A stretch of DNA of 8,921 bases from Candidatus Omnitrophica bacterium UBA1443 (GTDB taxonomy: Bacteria; Omnitrophota; Omnitrophia; Omnitrophales; Aquincolibacteriaceae), in NCBI GenBank assembly GCA_002329545.1, contig DCTJ01000049.1, positions 14,112 through 23,032 on the forward strand, read 5' to 3'. How positions within the stretch are numbered: the first letter of the stretch is position 1; each line of letters opens with the position of its first letter. The notes beneath the pieces are model-generated. The model did not search any database and was not told the DNA's origin. It worked only from the letters and a program-made list of their open reading frames with translations. Below, piece after piece: positions 1-6,480 of this stretch. A program made the translations under genes and the position numbers.

Positions 1-666
1 TCCCTGAAAAGGTCCCCACATTTTTTCTCCAATATCAAGCTGATCCGTGAACTTGAGGATCAACTCCTCCTCTTTCTTGAATTGGGCCTGGGTCTTGACG
101 GTTTCCGGTTGTTCGGGCGCGACAAATACGGGAACTTCACGAACGCTTGCCCCAAAATCGCCCCCTTGTGATTCAATTAAAGACTTGATCCTGGAAACCT
201 CGGCTGTCGCCTGTTCTGCCGAAGGGAAAGCCTTGTCTCCTACCCAGAACATGTCCGTCGCTTGTCCATCCACAAGAGGGATCGTAAGCTTCCGGACCTC
301 AACACCATTGAAATTCGCAACCTGGAGATTTTGTTTAATGTAATCGTCAATCGCCTTGGGATCTTTTAACCCGGGGAGAAAGCGGGACCGAAAGGCATTG
401 TCTCCGAAATCCGTCACGATTGAGTACTCCGAATTCTGAGGGCGGGAATGCGTCTTAACGATCGGGAACCCTCTGATTTCAGTGATCTTCTGATCAAGTT
501 TTTGACCCGAGGGCATGTAGAAATTCTGGGCAAATAAATTAGGCCTGGGAGTAGCTTCGGCGGAATCAGCCTCAGGGATAAGGATGCTGGCGGTAGCAAC
601 TGGGGAAGAGTGACACAGGATAATCACACACGCCAAAAAGGAGGTTATTATATTTTTAAGTTTCAT
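1..666 (-). CDS. Exported protein of unknown function (3' end outside window)
   Basis: An open frame of 222 codons runs from an ATG at 666 to the window edge without a stop, so the C-terminus is missing. Residues 1-26 look like a Sec signal peptide: a lysine-containing start (MKLK), a hydrophobic core over about residues 5-18, and an A-T-A cleavage site before S27. No convincing lipobox is present, although C13 and C18 lie in the hydrophobic segment. The mature part is soluble-looking, mixed alpha/beta, with no further membrane segment. Recognisable stretches are FWVGDKAFPS (140-149) followed by a helical segment to about residue 166, and a charged KKEEELILKF stretch (197-206). I recognise no family. 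It follows dapB by 68 bases with no obvious terminator, so it may be read through from the dap genes. Its ribosome binding site is weak (GAAAGC about 12 bases upstream). That it is real coding sequence is fairly sure, from the long open frame with a proper signal peptide; its function is unknown. Confidence 0.75.
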   Translation of the reverse strand, partial: MKLKNIITSFLACVIILCHSSPVATASILIPEADSAEATPRPNLFAQNFYMPSGQKLDQKITEIRGFPIVKTHSRPQNSEYSIVTDFGDNAFRSRFLPGLKDPKAIDDYIKQNLQVANFNGVEVRKLTIPLVDGQATDMFWVGDKAFPSAEQATAEVSRIKSLIESQGGDFGASVREVPVFVAPEQPETVKTQAQFKKEEELILKFTDQLDIGEKMWGPFQG

Positions 667-734
667 TAAAAATTTTTAGCTTTCGATTTCTGGCTTTTAC
701 AAACCTTTTTTGATAAACAAAACCGCAAGGCAAT

Positions 735-1538
735 TTACGGCATCCCGAGAACTTGGCGCATATGATAAAGACCTGCCCGCTTTTTCGCAAGGAATTTCGC
801 AGCCAGAAGAGCGCCTTTCGCAAAAGGTTCGCGGGATGACGCCTTATGGACGAGCTCAACTCTTTCCCCATCTCCCAAAAAAGACACCGTATGTTCCCCC
901 ACGACATCTCCACCCCGAAGGGCAAAAACACCGATTTTTCCCTGCTGCCGGAACCCCGTTTCTCCCTGCCTTCCGTACACCACATCCTTCCGGTTGTCCA
1001 CACCTCTGGAATCGGCCAGAATCTCCAGGAGCTTAAGCGCCGTGCCGCTGGGAGCATCCTTCTTCATCCTGTGGTGAACCTCGGTAATTTCAAGATCATA
1101 GCTTGAATCAAGACTGGAGCCGGCCATCGCCGCCAGGTTGAAAAGAAGGTTGACCCCAACGCTCATGTTCGGAGATTGAAGAACAGGAATTTTTTTAGAG
1201 GCAGAGACAATCTTTTTCATGAGAGCGGGAGAAATGGCGGTGGTGCCAATTACGATGGCTGTATTTGCCGCCACGCAGGCCTTAAGGTTTTCCGGCAGGG
1301 CAGAAAAATGAGTGAAATCGATCAGAACATCAGCCCACTTCACCACGGGAAAAGGGTCTTGCTCAATCTTGGCATTCAAAAGATCGCACCCTATGACGGG
1401 GCCGATGTCCATTCCAAGCGTCGCGTGTCCCCGCTGCTCGATACCGCCCGTAATCTTGAACGCCTTGTCTCTCGCCGCCAGTTGAAGAATCATCTTTCCC
1501 ATTCTTCCAGCCGCTCCAGCCACCGCAAGTTTAACCAT
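735..1538 (-). CDS. dapB: 4-hydroxy-tetrahydrodipicolinate reductase
   Basis: Reduces the DapA product (4-hydroxy-tetrahydrodipicolinate) to tetrahydrodipicolinate with NAD(P)H, the second committed step of cytoplasmic diaminopimelate/lysine synthesis. The 267 residues match the usual family length (E. coli 273). The N-terminal Rossmann loop is GAAGRMG (8-14), and the acidic residue that binds the adenosine ribose is probably E34 in GGIEQRG. IGTT (97-100) and the NMSVGVN segment (124-130) follow. The catalytic signature is EVHHRMKKDAPSGTA (153-167), with the His pair H155/H156 and K159 matching the E. coli H159/H160/K163 group. GGDVVGEH (209-216) is the late conserved block. The ATG at 1538 has a GAGGAG site 10 bases upstream, overlapping the dapA stop codon. 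The dapA-dapB gap is 15 bases, so the two are surely co-transcribed. The stop is TAA at 737-735. Nothing looks broken. Confidence 0.97.
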   Translation of the reverse strand: MVKLAVAGAAGRMGKMILQLAARDKAFKITGGIEQRGHATLGMDIGPVIGCDLLNAKIEQDPFPVVKWADVLIDFTHFSALPENLKACVAANTAIVIGTTAISPALMKKIVSASKKIPVLQSPNMSVGVNLLFNLAAMAGSSLDSSYDLEITEVHHRMKKDAPSGTALKLLEILADSRGVDNRKDVVYGRQGETGFRQQGKIGVFALRGGDVVGEHTVSFLGDGERVELVHKASSREPFAKGALLAAKFLAKKRAGLYHMRQVLGMP

Positions 1539-1548
1539 GGGTTTTAAT

Positions 1549-1554
1549 CTCCTC
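1549..1554 (-). promoter_or_regulatory. dapB ribosome binding site
   Basis: GAGGAG read on the minus strand, 10 bases before the dapB ATG. Its upstream end overlaps the TAG stop codon of dapA, so ribosomes finishing dapA are positioned to start dapB. Confidence 0.7.
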
Positions 1555-2444
1555 TATTTTCCGGGAATCCCAAGTTGCTTGAGAACCTCTAAAAGTTTTT
1601 TCTCGTTCTCCGGTCGCATTTCACAAAGTGGCAAGCGGAGTTCCGGTTTCAGCTTCCCCATCCATCCAAGCGCTGTTTTGACAGGGATCGGATTCGTTTC
1701 AATAAAGGCAACTTTCGAAAACGGGTAATGCCTTCTGTGAAGCTCCGCCGCCTGCGTCATCTTTCCGTCGAGAGCGGCCCAAACCATGTCATGGACAAGT
1801 CCAGGGACAACGTTCGCCGTCACGGAAATGACGCCTTGGGCGCCAATGGCTATCAGTGGATACGTTAGGGAATCTTCCCCCGAAATAACTGCTATGTCAC
1901 AAAGTTGCATGATCTTATCGGCCTGATCCATGCTTCCGCTCGCCTCTTTAATCGCCACAATTGTGTCAATTTTTGAAAGGCGCGCGACGGTTTCCGGTGC
2001 GATGGACACACCCGTTCGCCCGGGAACATTGTAAAGGACGATCGGAATGTCCACCCGAGAAGCAAGAAATTCGTAATGCCGATAAAGCCCTTCCTGGGTG
2101 GGCCTGTTATAGTATGGTGTGACTATCAGCGCGGCCGAGGCTCCGATCTTTCTGGCATGGCGGACAAGTCCCAGGGCCTCAGCCGTATTGTTGGACCCAC
2201 AACCGGCAATCACAGGCACGCGACCATCCACGTAATCAACCACAAAACTCAACGTATCACGATGCTCCTCGTGTGACAGCGTGGCCGACTCCCCGGTCGT
2301 ACCACAAGGCACGAGAACATCCGTTCCTGACTTGATCTGAAAATCAATCAGACCCTTCATCGCCTTCCGGTCAACCTTGCCGTTCCGAAACGGGGTGACT
2401 AAAGCGACCATTGAACCTCTTAAGTCGGGGTTTTTCTTGCTCAT
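1554..2444 (-). CDS. dapA: 4-hydroxy-tetrahydrodipicolinate synthase
   Basis: Condenses pyruvate with L-aspartate semialdehyde, the first committed step to diaminopimelate and lysine. The 296 residues give one complete (beta/alpha)8 barrel of the DHDPS/NAL family (E. coli DapA 292). GTTGES (48-53) carries the substrate-binding Thr pair. The tyrosines of the proton relay are Y112 (in TPYYNRP) and Y138 (in LYNVPGRTG), with R143 for the semialdehyde carboxylate. The Schiff-base lysine is K166 in VAIKEASG. These positions keep a constant offset of 5 from E. coli T44/T45, Y107, Y133, R138 and K161, which supports true dipicolinate synthase over a sialic-acid or other aldolase paralogue. The dap neighbours agree. 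The ATG at 2444 overlaps the dapF stop by four bases (ATGA), which implies translational coupling, and has an AAAGGAG site 10 bases upstream. Feedback control by lysine cannot be judged from the sequence. Confidence 0.97.
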   Translation of the reverse strand: MSKKNPDLRGSMVALVTPFRNGKVDRKAMKGLIDFQIKSGTDVLVPCGTTGESATLSHEEHRDTLSFVVDYVDGRVPVIAGCGSNNTAEALGLVRHARKIGASAALIVTPYYNRPTQEGLYRHYEFLASRVDIPIVLYNVPGRTGVSIAPETVARLSKIDTIVAIKEASGSMDQADKIMQLCDIAVISGEDSLTYPLIAIGAQGVISVTANVVPGLVHDMVWAALDGKMTQAAELHRRHYPFSKVAFIETNPIPVKTALGWMGKLKPELRLPLCEMRPENEKKLLEVLKQLGIPGK

Positions 2445-3253
2445 AAAAAGTATTCTCCTTTGTAAACGAATCTGGCCTTGCCTTGTAAAAAAGTTTTCTG
2501 GATCTCGCCGTTTTTTAATTCCATGTCAATCGTGAGGAGTTCGCCGCCCCGCGTCCGCGCCGTAACGGGCGCCTTCACATAGCCTTTCAGAACACTTATA
2601 ACCGCCGAGGCGGTCGACCCGGTACCACAGGCAAGAGTCTCGTTTTCCACTCCACGCTCATAGGTTCGAACCATTATTTCTTTCGCGTTTTTTATTTCAA
2701 CAAAATTGACGTTCGTACCCGCGGGCTTGAACCGTTTGTGACACCGCATGGCACGCCCGATACCCACCACGTCTAGTTTGGAGATTCCCTCAACAAAAAC
2801 TACCGCATGCGGCACTCCGGTATCAAGAAAAGAATAATGGATTTGACGGCCGAGGACCTCCACCGTTCCATTCATTTCAAAAATCTTCGGTTTGACCAGT
2901 TGAACCCTCACCACGCCGCCCGTTCTGACATTAGCTTCAATCAACCCGGAGCCGGATTCAAATTTCATGGCCGGAGGTCTCTTCATGATCTCCCGCGCGT
3001 AAAGGGCAATACAGCGAAATCCGTTCCCACACGCCGCCGCCTCGGACCCGTCAGAATTGATAATTCTCATTTTGAAATCCGCCCGGGAGGAACCTTCAAA
3101 AAGCAGTACGCCATCAGCGCCGGCCCCCTGATGCAGCGCGCAAATCTCACGCGTAAAAGCGGACACATTCCGTACCGCCTTGCGTCGATTGTCGACCACC
3201 ACAAAATCATTACCCGAGGCTACCATCTTGTAAAAAGGTATCGAATTCGGCAC
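2441..3253 (-). CDS. dapF: Diaminopimelate epimerase
   Basis: PLP-independent epimerase that turns LL-diaminopimelate into meso-diaminopimelate, the substrate of LysA and a peptidoglycan precursor. The 270 residues match the family (E. coli 274) and form the usual two similar halves, each giving one catalytic cysteine. C75 lies in INSDGSEAAACGNGFRC (65-81) and C209 in ERGVENETLACGTG (199-212). The N-terminal substrate block is KMVASGNDFVVVDN (9-22), with VASGNDF replacing the more common HGLGNDF. The start is GTG at 3253: AAGGAG lies 6 bases upstream of it, while an ATG at 3257 is out of frame and only 2 bases from the site. An extended -10 promoter lies about 40 bases upstream. It is the first gene of a tight dapF-dapA-dapB group. 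The presence of DapF means LL-diaminopimelate is made, via DapL or an acyl-transfer route encoded elsewhere. Confidence 0.97.
   Translation of the reverse strand: MPNSIPFYKMVASGNDFVVVDNRRKAVRNVSAFTREICALHQGAGADGVLLFEGSSRADFKMRIINSDGSEAAACGNGFRCIALYAREIMKRPPAMKFESGSGLIEANVRTGGVVRVQLVKPKIFEMNGTVEVLGRQIHYSFLDTGVPHAVVFVEGISKLDVVGIGRAMRCHKRFKPAGTNVNFVEIKNAKEIMVRTYERGVENETLACGTGSTASAVISVLKGYVKAPVTARTRGGELLTIDMELKNGEIQKTFLQGKARFVYKGEYFL
2455..2461 (-). promoter_or_regulatory. dapA ribosome binding site inside dapF
   Basis: AAAGGAG on the minus strand, 10 bases before the dapA ATG and lying in the last codons of dapF. Together with the ATGA stop/start overlap it supports coupled translation of dapF and dapA. 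Confidence 0.7.
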
Positions 3254-3259
3254 GCATAA

Positions 3260-3265
3260 CTCCTT
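3260..3265 (-). promoter_or_regulatory. dapF ribosome binding site (fixes GTG start)
   Basis: AAGGAG on the minus strand. It is 6 bases from the GTG at 3253 but only 2 bases from an out-of-frame ATG at 3257, so it selects the GTG as the dapF start. Confidence 0.7.
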
Positions 3266-3292
3266 ATCATTCCGCTAGTTAGAAGAGGGCGT

Positions 3293-3301
3293 ATTGTATC
3301 A
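3293..3301 (-). promoter_or_regulatory. Extended -10 promoter for dapF-dapA-dapB
   Basis: TGATACAAT on the minus strand: a TACAAT -10 box (five of six matches to TATAAT) preceded by the TG of an extended -10 element. At a 17-base spacing the -35 position reads TTCCCC, a poor match, which suits an extended -10 promoter. Transcription would start near 3286, giving a leader of about 33 bases to the dapF GTG. Inferred from sequence only; read-through from the upstream odc gene is also possible. Confidence 0.45.
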
Positions 3302-3303
3302 AA

Positions 3304-3331
3304 GAACCGGGAAACGGGGAACGGGAAACAT
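3304..3331. repeat. Four imperfect 7-base tandem repeats
   Basis: Plus-strand units GAACCGG, GAAACGG, GGAACGG and GAAACAT lie head to tail. They occupy the -35 region of the predicted dapF promoter. An 8-base direct repeat (ATCAACGA twice, 3330-3345) follows immediately. The units could be a binding site or simple slippage sequence; nothing seen decides between these. Confidence 0.4.
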
Positions 3332-3459
3332 CAACGAATCAACGACCTCTCGGGAGCGGCAAGAATTCATTTCTCCGTCTTTGAGGCGGGAGATTTTCTT
3401 TACCAATTCAGAACCGTAAAGAAAGGAATAAATCGCATCCTGCTTGTCACAGTTTTTTA

Positions 3460-3654
3460 TCAGACGCTAAAGACAGGGATATCAAATGTCGCCACAAGAT
3501 CCGGTCCCTTTACTTTCAAGCGGAAAGAAAGCTCCCACACGATATCACCGTCTCCCAAACGTTCCACCAACGCCGAAGGAAGATCAGCAGGTACCTGGGA
3601 TCGACCGAAGGAATTTGATTTTCTAGAAGTCTTCAAAGATATGGGCTCAGGCAT
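3460..3654 (-). CDS. Small hypothetical protein, 64 aa
   Basis: A short frame that starts 5 bases after the odc stop codon and ends with TGA. Only a weak GAAG lies before its ATG, so translation would depend on coupling to odc. The first 20 residues are polar and basic; the remainder (about residues 30-64) looks like beta strands, with VWELSFRLKVKG and a C-terminal FDIPVF. That ending, with DLP before it and FGRS near residue 17, reminds me of the C-terminal part of DUF3592-type beta-rich proteins. This is a memory-based impression, not a match. If right, the ORF would be a remnant of a larger protein rather than a complete gene. No signal peptide or membrane segment is seen. The immediate position after odc and the plausible protein pattern favour real coding; the small size and weak start leave doubt. 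Confidence 0.45.
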   Translation of the reverse strand: MPEPISLKTSRKSNSFGRSQVPADLPSALVERLGDGDIVWELSFRLKVKGPDLVATFDIPVFSV

Positions 3655-3659
3655 TATCT

Positions 3660-4847
3660 TCAGACGAGGATGACACGGGCAGGTTCAAAACCGTTAAAGT
3701 TGGGAACGGCGCTCGCGGAGGAATAAGCGCCGATATTTTTGACATAAACCACATCACCCACAAAGAGTTCGGGAACTTCTTCATTGGAGGAAAGAATATC
3801 GAGTGAGTCACAAGTGGGACCCGCGAATACACTCATGTATTTTTGTCCGCGCCGCAAAGTTTTAAACTCATATTTGCAGTGATCAAACATCATCCCTGAA
3901 AAATCCTGGTAAACCCCGTCATTTAAATAATAGAAATTTTTATGATCCCTGAAAGCCTTGCCAACAACCTGGGTCACCAGCACCCCTGCCGGCCCCACAA
4001 AAAAACGCCCCGGCTCCGCTATAAATTGAGTCGATTTTGGAAAAAGCTCCCTCATCTGCCTGCGAATTTGACCCGCCATGCGCTCAAAGTTGATGCCAAT
4101 CTCGTTATCAAAATGCTGAATGGGAAATCCTCCGCCGATATCCACAATCGAAAGCGGTATGCCACTTTCCTTCGATTCTTTAAAAATTCCCGCCGTAAGT
4201 TCGAGCGCTTGCAGATAATTTTCAAGATTGGTGGACTGCGACCCTACGTGGAAACTCACCCCTTTAGGAACGAGGCCAAGCCCCTTCGCTTTTCTCAACA
4301 GATAAAAGCCCTGGTCGGGGTCAGCTCCAAACTTGAGCGATAGTTGGACCACGCTACCCCGGTTCGCCACCCGGATACGAAGGATCACATGCGCTCCGGG
4401 ATAATTTTCCGCTATTTTATAAAGCTCGGCCTCATTATCAAAGGTCATCAGCCGGACACGACGTTTCCGCGCCGTGACAAGATCTTCTTTGGATTTGATC
4501 GTGTTCGCGAAAATAATATGTCTTGGCTTTGCGCCCTGTTTTAAAACCAGTTTCATTTCCGCGGCGCTCGCCACGTCAAAACAAGTCCCGAGCTTCGCGA
4601 AAAATTTGACAATCCTCGGGTGCGGATTCGCCTTAATGGCGTAATACGGAGTCACTTGGGGAAAGGCTTTCTGGAAACGAGACAATTGCTTTTCAAGAAC
4701 ACTTTTCCGGATAATCATGAACGGAGTCTTGTGTTTCTTGAGCATTTGCCGAATCAAATTCTCCACTCCGGACAACTCGGCGGGTTTGACCGGCTTGTTT
4801 AAAAGGGGCGCATGTTCGTTCAATGGAATCGGTTGCTTCATTCTCAT
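3660..4847 (-). CDS. odc: Ornithine (or lysine/ornithine) decarboxylase, fold-type III
   Basis: PLP enzyme of the alanine-racemase-fold group 4 decarboxylases, expected to make putrescine from ornithine in the cytoplasm. The 395 residues match bacterial members. Motifs in order: PYYAIKANPHP (67-77) with Schiff-base K72; FDVASAAEM (90-98); FANTIKS (113-119); SFHVGSQ (198-204); the phosphate-binding DIGGGFP (236-242); EPGRFFV (278-284); YLNDGVYQDF (307-316); GPTCDSLD (343-350) with active-site C346/D347; and GAYSSASA...FNGF (373-387). The GPTCDxxD motif and the FNGF ending are typical of ornithine/lysine decarboxylases, not of diaminopimelate decarboxylase or carboxynorspermidine decarboxylase. 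The ATG directly abuts the hss stop (TAGATG), so translation is coupled; the upstream site is weak (AAAGAG), and M3 is an alternative start. Its partner hss uses putrescine, which supports ornithine as substrate. Use of lysine to give cadaverine cannot be excluded. Confidence 0.9.
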   Translation of the reverse strand: MRMKQPIPLNEHAPLLNKPVKPAELSGVENLIRQMLKKHKTPFMIIRKSVLEKQLSRFQKAFPQVTPYYAIKANPHPRIVKFFAKLGTCFDVASAAEMKLVLKQGAKPRHIIFANTIKSKEDLVTARKRRVRLMTFDNEAELYKIAENYPGAHVILRIRVANRGSVVQLSLKFGADPDQGFYLLRKAKGLGLVPKGVSFHVGSQSTNLENYLQALELTAGIFKESKESGIPLSIVDIGGGFPIQHFDNEIGINFERMAGQIRRQMRELFPKSTQFIAEPGRFFVGPAGVLVTQVVGKAFRDHKNFYYLNDGVYQDFSGMMFDHCKYEFKTLRRGQKYMSVFAGPTCDSLDILSSNEEVPELFVGDVVYVKNIGAYSSASAVPNFNGFEPARVILV

Positions 4848-6359
4848 CTAAACTCTTTCGTCCACAAGAAAAGAATTAAACTGCCAAAGATCGGATCCCC
4901 TGGGGGCTTTGGCTTTAAACTTGAGATATTTGTGGTTAAGGTTCTTGAGCGGCGTCCAGTCCGAAGGGATCGACACAAAAGGCGCGACGTAAGGCGTCGC
5001 GAACTTCAGAATGGCTTCATGGTCAATGTCATCCGGAAGCAAAAACCCTTCCCGTGGATTTTGGACCATCCAGAGCGCGGCCGCCACAACTGATGCCGCG
5101 ACCTGCAAGGTCGTCGCCTGCTGGTGGGGAACCAATTTCCGGGCCGTGTGGATATCAAGGAGCGAACCGCACCACCAGGATTTGAAGTCATGCCCCATTA
5201 AAAGAACTCCCAGCTCGTCCCGTCCGTCAATAATATCATCGGACAGGATCCGTTGTTTTTCCTGCATCTTGTACTGCCGCATCCTGAGTTCATGAAGCGA
5301 TAGAAGGGCGGAATCCGACGGGCAATAAGCGTAGTGAACTGTCGGGCGATAAACAGCTTTCCCGTTTTTCCAGACCGTCAGGCGATCCGAAATACTGAAC
5401 GCCTCGCCATGACGAATAACCATCCCGTTGATCTCCCCGCAAGGCACCCAGGAACGGACAAACGTGTTCATCCCGAGCGTCCCCAGACAAATCTGGTTTT
5501 TGGGACCCGTCTTGTGCGCATAGCCGTCTTTGGGAAGTTTCCTCTCGTGAGTTCCCCAACCCATCTCTGCCGGAGCAACTCCTTCTTCATAAAACCCTTC
5601 GATCGACCAGGTGTTCACAAACTCGTTCACCCGTTTCGGGACATCGGTCACCTGCGTATCACGCTCGCTGATATGGATGACCTTGACCCCCGTTATCTGC
5701 GCGAGTTTCGCAAAGTTTTTTTCCGCGATAAACCGCTCAAGATTTTTCACTCGAGAATCCCGCGGCTTCTCCCGAATAATTTTTCTCGCGATATCAATCA
5801 ACGCCTTTTTCGTGAAATGCGACACGAGCCCAGGGTTTGCCCCGTGGTCCACAATCGCCGTGGAGCCTTTTTCACTGCCCCATTTTTTCGCGATCTGTTT
5901 CCGGAGAATCATTTGACGAGCATACAGGGTATACTTCGTCGGGTCGGTCCGTTTGTCATCACGGTAGGGATCCCACTCTTCTACCGAGGTGTTCACGTAA
6001 AGCACCTGATTCGTCCGACACCAATCTAGGATCTCCCAGCATCCGATATTCCAGCCAAGATCGATGATCATGTCCCCCGAACCCACATATCGCGCGAGGA
6101 GCGTTTTGTAATTCGCTTCAGTCACTCTGTCAAAAACGTATCGCACACCCTTTTTAAGGGCATCTTTCACCCGCGTGCGGTTGTCGACAAAATCCATGAT
6201 CGTGATTTTTTTTGCCGGCATATCAAAGTGACGAAGGATCAGCGGAACGGCGCACTGAGACACGCCTCCGCAACCAATGATGAGAACTTTCCCGCCAAAT
6301 GGCACGCGAGTTTTAGGAGCGCGCGCCGAAGCTTTCGGATAACGAAACAATGTTTCCAT
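4848..6359 (-). CDS. hss: Homospermidine synthase
   Basis: NAD-dependent enzyme that joins two putrescines (or putrescine and spermidine) to make sym-homospermidine, releasing ammonia or diaminopropane. From the ATG at 6359 it has 503 residues, near the bacterial Hss length (about 480). With numbering from that ATG: Rossmann loop IIGCGGVSQ (27-35); LDWCRTNQVLYVNTSVE (111-127); HGANPGLVSHF (172-182); EFVNTWSIEGF (246-256); PAEMGWGTHE (263-272); HGEAFSISD (317-325); HYAYCPSDSALLSLHEL (342-358); DELGVLLMGH (381-390); QATTLQVAASV (414-424). This series separates Hss from shorter saccharopine or carboxynorspermidine dehydrogenases. The Trp of NTWSIEGF, and nearby Glu and His residues, seem to match the putrescine site described for Blastochloris viridis Hss (from memory). 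I chose the ATG because AGAGGG lies 5 bases upstream; a TTG at 6389 would add 10 residues but places a terminator-like hairpin at the start. Its own promoter lies upstream, and odc follows without a gap. Confidence 0.93.
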   Translation of the reverse strand: METLFRYPKASARAPKTRVPFGGKVLIIGCGGVSQCAVPLILRHFDMPAKKITIMDFVDNRTRVKDALKKGVRYVFDRVTEANYKTLLARYVGSGDMIIDLGWNIGCWEILDWCRTNQVLYVNTSVEEWDPYRDDKRTDPTKYTLYARQMILRKQIAKKWGSEKGSTAIVDHGANPGLVSHFTKKALIDIARKIIREKPRDSRVKNLERFIAEKNFAKLAQITGVKVIHISERDTQVTDVPKRVNEFVNTWSIEGFYEEGVAPAEMGWGTHERKLPKDGYAHKTGPKNQICLGTLGMNTFVRSWVPCGEINGMVIRHGEAFSISDRLTVWKNGKAVYRPTVHYAYCPSDSALLSLHELRMRQYKMQEKQRILSDDIIDGRDELGVLLMGHDFKSWWCGSLLDIHTARKLVPHQQATTLQVAASVVAAALWMVQNPREGFLLPDDIDHEAILKFATPYVAPFVSIPSDWTPLKNLNHKYLKFKAKAPRGSDLWQFNSFLVDERV

Positions 6360-6364
6360 TTTTT

Positions 6365-6370
6365 CCCTCT
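6365..6370 (-). promoter_or_regulatory. hss ribosome binding site (fixes ATG start)
   Basis: AGAGGG on the minus strand, 5 bases before the ATG at 6359. It favours this ATG over the upstream in-frame TTG at 6389. Confidence 0.6.
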
Positions 6371-6391
6371 GATTTTCGCGGTTGAGCAAAA

Positions 6392-6426
6392 AGGACAGTC
6401 CCTTATATGTGAATAAAGACTGTCCT
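6392..6426 (-). terminator. Hairpin with T-run in hss leader (possible attenuator)
   Basis: Perfect 9-base arms AGGACAGTC and GACTGTCCT enclose 17 bases. The loop can extend the stem by five more pairs (TTTAT with ATAAG, one bulged G), leaving TCACAT at the tip. On the minus strand the second arm runs into TTTTTG, giving the shape of an intrinsic terminator about 30 bases before the hss ATG. It lies downstream of the predicted hss promoter, so it could end lysA transcripts, attenuate hss transcripts, or both. Alternatively it is a dispersed palindromic element of the GGACTGTCC kind. Confidence 0.5.
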
Positions 6427-6443
6427 CAGTTTGTGATTCAATG

Positions 6444-6480
6444 ACCCTTCGGATTTTTTTCTAAAGGCGTCCTTCAGGGT
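6444..6480 (-). other. Middle stem-loop of hss leader
   Basis: On the minus strand ACCCT (6476-6480) can pair with AGGGT (6444-6448), and inside it GGA (6470-6472) with TCC (6451-6453), around a loop containing seven A residues. It is a moderate, interrupted stem. It is meaningful mainly because it lies between two stronger hairpins in the same leader. Confidence 0.3.

Larger units (their letters stand above)
3254..3459. other. Non-coding gap between small ORF and dapF
   Basis: This 206-base stretch holds the dapF ribosome binding site, the extended -10 promoter, the 7-base tandem repeats, an ATCAACGA direct repeat and an imperfect inverted repeat. The inverted repeat pairs TCTCCG at 3372-3377 with CGGGAGA at 3387-3393 (one bulge), flanked by GAATT at 3363-3367 and AATTC at 3405-3409. 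It has a T-rich tail on the plus strand only, where there is no gene to terminate, so it is not a convincing terminator for the minus-strand genes. No other open frame is credible here. Confidence 0.5.

Noticed and set aside
47..343. A 98-codon plus-strand frame opposite the exported-protein gene
   Set aside because: The minus-strand frame is longer, open to the edge, and starts with a proper signal peptide; the plus-strand frame has no such support.
656..1057. A 133-codon minus-strand frame overlapping dapB
   Set aside because: It is out of frame with the clearly intact dapB and shows no protein-like motif; it also overlaps the start of the exported-protein gene.
3363..3409. Terminator for the odc transcript
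   Set aside because: The inverted repeat has its T-rich tail on the plus strand, where no gene ends; on the minus strand it is followed by AATGAATTC, so it should not work as an intrinsic terminator for odc.
3660..4847. Carboxynorspermidine decarboxylase (nspC) as the identity of the decarboxylase
   Set aside because: The GPTCDSLD loop and GAYSSASA/FNGF ending match ornithine-type decarboxylases, and the adjacent gene is a full-length Hss, not a carboxynorspermidine dehydrogenase.
5334..6029. A 231-codon plus-strand frame opposite hss
   Set aside because: It lies wholly inside hss, shows no domain pattern, and is rich in Arg, Pro and His as antisense frames are.
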